From positions 603,106-667,105 of the forward strand of contig NZ_QJRH01000073.1 in the NCBI RefSeq assembly GCF_003254545.1: a stretch of DNA of 64,000 bases, written 5' to 3'. Below are positions 60,617 through 64,000 of this stretch, in pieces. The stretch is from Flavobacterium tistrianum. Lineage in GTDB: Bacteria > Bacteroidota > Bacteroidia > Flavobacteriales > Flavobacteriaceae. A program made the position numbers and the translations under genes. Position 1 is the first letter of the stretch. Each line of letters starts with the position of its first letter. The notes beneath the pieces were generated by a model. It did not search any database and was not told where the DNA came from. It saw nothing but the letters and a program-made list of their open reading frames with translations.

Positions 60617-61549
60617 TTAGAAGAATCGAGGAGATTTAATTTTACTTTGTTTTTGCACAAATTGATAACGTAAGATGAATTCGTGTGAACCATCATTGTA
60701 TTTATTCAATTGGCTTACAGTGTAATCAAAAGAATATCCAAGAAAGAAACTTGGTGAAATTTGAAAACCTGCCAGTATGCTTACCGAATCATCTGTTCGA
60801 TACGCTCCCCCTATAACAAACTTTTCTTGAATCATGAAATTTGCCGATATATCTGCGGTAAGCGGTGCTCCACTTACTGCTTTTACTAAAAATGCTGGTT
60901 TAAATTTCAAATTTGGATTCAAATCAAAAACATAACCTCCCATTAAATAGTAATGCATACGATCATAATTGATAGACTCTTGAACATCGTCATAGTAATC
61001 ATTCTGAATAAAACTCGGAATAGAAAATCCTACATACCATTTATCTGTATAATAGTAAACTCCTGCTCCTACTGCTAGTTTCATTTGATTGTTAATGTTC
61101 TGATTTAGCAAAACATCGTCATTATCGTAGTATCTTCCTTTAGACCAATCGATGTTTAACATTCTAGTACCCGCTTTTACACCAAAAGCCAATCTTTGCT
61201 CATAGCCAAGAGGTATTGAATAAGAGAAATTTCCATCCAGATATAGTTCATTAGAAGGTCCGATTTTATCATTTACAACACTTAAACCTACTCCTAGTTT
61301 TTCATTTCTAAGCGGGGAATGAACAGAGAAAGATTGTGTTTCTGGAGCACCGGGCATTCCTACCCATTGAGAACGATATAAAAGTGCTGCCTCTATGGTT
61401 CCGGTAGATCCAGCATACGCTGGATTTACCGCCATAGTATTATACATATACTGCGTATATTCGGGATCTTGCTGTGCCGAAGCGCAAACCGTAATAAAAG
61501 AACATATTAAAATGAAATATGTTTCTAATGATTTTATATATAGTTTCAT
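60617..61549 (-). CDS. PorP/SprF-family type IX secretion membrane protein
   Basis: The 310-residue protein starts with a signal peptide ending ASAQQDPEYTQYMYNT, and the QYMYNTMAVNPAYAGS start plus AALLYRSQWVGMPGAPETQS is the PorP/SprF signature. The rest is an outer-membrane barrel (SIPLGYEQRLAFGVKAGTRM and so on). Such proteins are needed for secretion of partner adhesins with type B sorting tails. The adhesin lies directly upstream. Confidence 0.93.
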   Translation of the reverse strand: MKLYIKSLETYFILICSFITVCASAQQDPEYTQYMYNTMAVNPAYAGSTGTIEAALLYRSQWVGMPGAPETQSFSVHSPLRNEKLGVGLSVVNDKIGPSNELYLDGNFSYSIPLGYEQRLAFGVKAGTRMLNIDWSKGRYYDNDDVLLNQNINNQMKLAVGAGVYYYTDKWYVGFSIPSFIQNDYYDDVQESINYDRMHYYLMGGYVFDLNPNLKFKPAFLVKAVSGAPLTADISANFMIQEKFVIGGAYRTDDSVSILAGFQISPSFFLGYSFDYTVSQLNKYNDGSHEFILRYQFVQKQSKIKSPRFF

Positions 61550-61596
61550 AACGATACTTATTTAGTTTAATTAATTAGATGATTAATAGAAGTGGG

Positions 61597-64000
61597 TTAT
61601 CTCATGATAGACAACCAGCCTTTTTTAACCGTTCCATCTCCAATGGTTATCACATAAAAATAAGTACCTGTTGGCAGCATATCTCCTCTATTAATTACAC
61701 CGGATACATTTGCTGTTCCGTTCCAATCATTTTCATAATGTGCTTTACTATACACTAACGCTCCGTATCTGTTGAATACTTTCAACTCGTTGTTTGGATA
61801 GGACTCAATACAGTCTATTCTGAACAAATCGTTTTTACCATCATTATTTGGAGTAAACTCATTGTAAACAGTTAAACAAATTGGTTCTAATGTAACTGAA
61901 GCTGAATTGTTTGAAGCATCAACATCTAAAGGAGTTGAAGTCTCTACAGTTGCGACACTTGTATAAGTACCGTTTGGCAATACTTCTGCAACAATTGTCA
62001 ATACTACACTCTGACCTGCATTTAACGTTGGGATTGTCCAAAGCTGTGTTGCTGGGTCATATGTTCCTGATGTTGCAGACGAACTCACTAATTGTAAACC
62101 GCTTGGAAGTAAATCACTAACAAGTGTGTTAATGAAATCGCCTTCTCCTACATTATTTACTGTGATAGTAAATGTTACCTGATCACCAAAATTAGGAGTT
62201 GGATTATCAACCGTATGAGTAATCGTTAAATCTGAACAGCTTGCTACAGTAACATTTAAAGTCTTCATTGTTCTTTCGTCACAATTGTTAACATAAGCTA
62301 CAGTTACTTTTCCTGGTCCGATGTCTGACCAAGAAACAGTTACAGATCCATCGTTTGTACCACCCCCTGAAATAATAGTACCTCCGTTAATAGTCCATAC
62401 ATAATTAGATTTTCCATTTGCAATTGAATAGGTTACTCCTTTGAATACACATGGAGTATCATCTGTAGTAGCAAGCTGAACTGCTGCATCATTTTCAAAT
62501 GTAATGGTAACTCCTAATCTTGGTCCGTTATCACAACCATTAAATGTATTAGCTAACGATCCTGCATAATAAGTAGTTGCTGTAAGTGGAGTTGTATTTG
62601 CTAATGGAGTTCCACCAGTTGCAGACGCATACCAAACTACATTTGTTTCGTTTACAAAAATATTAGCTAAAGTTGGTACCGCAGATAAACAGAATGTCTG
62701 TGTTGTTCTTGGCGTTGTAATTACACTTGGTGAATTTACATTTACCGTAACAGCTAATCTATTTGGATTTTCACAACCAATAGCACTTGAAACCGCACCA
62801 TAATAAGTACCTGTAGTAAGAGCTGTTGTAGGTGGAATTGCAGTTCCTCCTGTAGCTGCGTTATACCAAACTACATTTGCTTCGTTTACTTGAATATTGG
62901 CCACTGTTGGCGAATTTAAAGTGCAGAAGTTTTGAGTGGTGCTGGCAGTAGTTGGCGTCGGACTAGGATTAACTACTGTAACTGCTACTTGTAAACGAGT
63001 TGAACTTTCACAACCTGCTGGATCAACAATATTTCCAAAATATACTCCAGATGTAAGTGCAGTTCCTGCAGGAATTGCAGTTCCTCCTGTTGAAGCAGTA
63101 AACCAAGTTACATTGCTTTCATTTACTTGAATGTTTGCAATTGTTGGTGCATTTGCAGAACAGAAAGTCTGTGCTGTACTGTTTGTCGTTGGATTTATTG
63201 TATTACCAACTGTTACAGCTACTTGCAATCTTACACTGCTTTCGCACCCTGTTGCTGGATCTTTAATTGCACCGAAATAAGTTGCACTAGTAAGTGCAGT
63301 TGTTGAAACTAAAGCTGTTCCTCCTGTTTGAGTTGTATACCAAACTACATTGCTTTCATTCACTTGAATATTAGCAACTGTTGGATTTGTTCCTGTACAG
63401 AAAGTCTGTGCCGCAGCGTTTGTTGTTGGTGTTGCTGGATCCGTTACATTCACATCAACCGGTAATCTTGTAGTGCTTTCACAACCTGTTGCTGGGTCTG
63501 AAATTGCCGCATAGTATGTGCCGCTTGTTAAAGCTGTAGCTGATGGAATCAACGTTCCGCCTGTCAGAGCTGTGTACCAAACTATGTTTGTTTGATTGAA
63601 CTGAACGCTTGCAAAAGTTGGAGCATTTACCATACAGAAGTTTTGCTGTCCAGATGTTACTAAAGTTGGTGTTCCAGGATCGCTTACAATCACGTCAACC
63701 GCCAGTCTTACAGCGCTCTCGCAGCCTGTTGTCGGATCTGAGATTGCCGCATAGTATGTGCCGCTTGTTAAAGCTGTAGCTGATGGAATCACTGTTCCGC
63801 CTGTTAGTGCAGTATACCAGACAATATTAGCTTGGTTAAACTGAACGCTTGCAAATGTCGGCGCATTTGCCTGACAGAAGTTCTGTGTTCCCGCAGTCAC
63901 CAATGTTGGTGTTCCAGGATCGCTCACAATCACATCAACCGCCAGTCTTACAGCGCTCTCGCAGCCTGTTGTCGGATCTGAGATTGCCGCATAGTATGTG
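61597..64000 (-). CDS. 3' part of a giant repeat adhesin with T9SS type B sorting domain (SprB-like)
   Basis: The frame is open to the right edge, so the start lies outside the window. From the right edge leftwards there are at least six complete Ig-like repeat units of about 80 residues, each with FC near the start and a GCE-type segment later, suggesting one disulfide per unit. Next come a PKD-like unit (AVQLATTDDTPCVFKGVTYS), a DUF11 domain (ITHTVDNPTPNFGDQVTFTI) and a CHU_C tail (EFTPNNDGKNDLFRIDC, then GTYFYVITIGDGTVKKGW). The tail marks type B T9SS cargo. It is likely a surface adhesin for gliding or attachment. Confidence 0.88.
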   Translation of the reverse strand, partial: TYYAAISDPTTGCESAVRLAVDVIVSDPGTPTLVTAGTQNFCQANAPTFASVQFNQANIVWYTALTGGTVIPSATALTSGTYYAAISDPTTGCESAVRLAVDVIVSDPGTPTLVTSGQQNFCMVNAPTFASVQFNQTNIVWYTALTGGTLIPSATALTSGTYYAAISDPATGCESTTRLPVDVNVTDPATPTTNAAAQTFCTGTNPTVANIQVNESNVVWYTTQTGGTALVSTTALTSATYFGAIKDPATGCESSVRLQVAVTVGNTINPTTNSTAQTFCSANAPTIANIQVNESNVTWFTASTGGTAIPAGTALTSGVYFGNIVDPAGCESSTRLQVAVTVVNPSPTPTTASTTQNFCTLNSPTVANIQVNEANVVWYNAATGGTAIPPTTALTTGTYYGAVSSAIGCENPNRLAVTVNVNSPSVITTPRTTQTFCLSAVPTLANIFVNETNVVWYASATGGTPLANTTPLTATTYYAGSLANTFNGCDNGPRLGVTITFENDAAVQLATTDDTPCVFKGVTYSIANGKSNYVWTINGGTIISGGGTNDGSVTVSWSDIGPGKVTVAYVNNCDERTMKTLNVTVASCSDLTITHTVDNPTPNFGDQVTFTITVNNVGEGDFINTLVSDLLPSGLQLVSSSATSGTYDPATQLWTIPTLNAGQSVVLTIVAEVLPNGTYTSVATVETSTPLDVDASNNSASVTLEPICLTVYNEFTPNNDGKNDLFRIDCIESYPNNELKVFNRYGALVYSKAHYENDWNGTANVSGVINRGDMLPTGTYFYVITIGDGTVKKGWLSIMR
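62560..64000 (-). repeat. tandem 240-bp repeats in the adhesin gene
   Basis: DNA units of about 240 bases repeat along the gene. The two nearest the right edge (63703-63760 and 63943-64000) agree in their 58 shared bases by eye, while units further left differ much more. The array continues beyond the window. Confidence 0.9.

Overview
This 64 kb window reads as chromosome of a Flavobacterium species close to the F. johnsoniae group. The evidence is low GC, promoters of the Bacteroidetes type (TTTG, 18-19 bases, TAnnTTTG), almost no Shine-Dalgarno sites, type IX secretion (T9SS) sorting domains, a SprB-like adhesin with its SprF-like partner, a Bacteroidetes-type RNA polymerase omega subunit, and arginine synthesis through acylated intermediates. 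No rRNA, tRNA, CRISPR array, prophage or intact insertion sequence was seen.

Layout. 1-8.4 kb: a type II toxin-antitoxin pair, a lipoprotein, a DUF808 membrane protein, a 39-residue membrane peptide, ClpB, a bacillithiol-type monothiol protein (YtxJ family) and two DUF2157/DUF4401-like membrane proteins. 8.6-9.9 kb: a secreted pectate lyase with a T9SS tail, behind a textbook promoter overlapped by a LacI-type operator. 10-21.3 kb: one long minus-strand arginine/proline cluster (GNAT acyltransferase, argG, argC, argD, proA, proB, argF', argB, argE, argH). It has a possible structured RNA leader, and nearly every spacer is built as a different quasi-palindrome. 21.5-30 kb: a secreted M1 peptidase, an aldose-epimerase-like protein, a RimJ-type acetyltransferase, two outer-membrane beta-barrels, VF530, SmpB, a lipoprotein, an HTH-Fic protein and Pcm. 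30-37.6 kb: a Gfo/Idh oxidoreductase, 3-hydroxybutyryl-CoA dehydrogenase, YggS, a decayed S23-type four-helix-bundle gene, a DnaQ/GIY-YIG nuclease fusion, a voltage-gated K+ channel, MiaA and an acyl-ACP thioesterase. 37.8-41.4 kb: a compact minus-strand operon of an unrecognised basic protein, RtcB, PrfH and a TPR protein, likely for ribosome or RNA repair. 41.9-44.2 kb: a two-component system. 44.3-58.4 kb: housekeeping genes (coaE, a glycosyltransferase, fabV, recN, a PorD/DUF4835-like protein, coaBC, rpoZ, bamD, dapA, a 5'-nucleotidase split into two genes, ligA). 58.7-64 kb: an OmpA/PD40 protein, a PorP/SprF protein and the 3' part of a giant repeat adhesin that runs off the right edge.

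How the parts work together. The arginine cluster looks complete from glutamate to arginine except for carbamoyl phosphate supply; its first gene supplies acylglutamate and argF'/argE process acylornithine and acylcitrulline. The bamD-rpoZ-coaBC-porD-recN run looks like one transcript from a strong promoter. The adhesin, SprF-like and OmpA-like genes form a T9SS secretion cassette for a gliding or adhesion protein.

The most interesting points are the uncharacterised partner gene in the RtcB-PrfH operon, the leader of the arginine operon with a three-way junction and repeated TTTGTCC inverted repeats, an ArgF' specificity position that is neither Pro nor Glu, and the in-phase heptamer and octamer repeats in spacers. 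All functional calls are made by reading alone; no database search was run.
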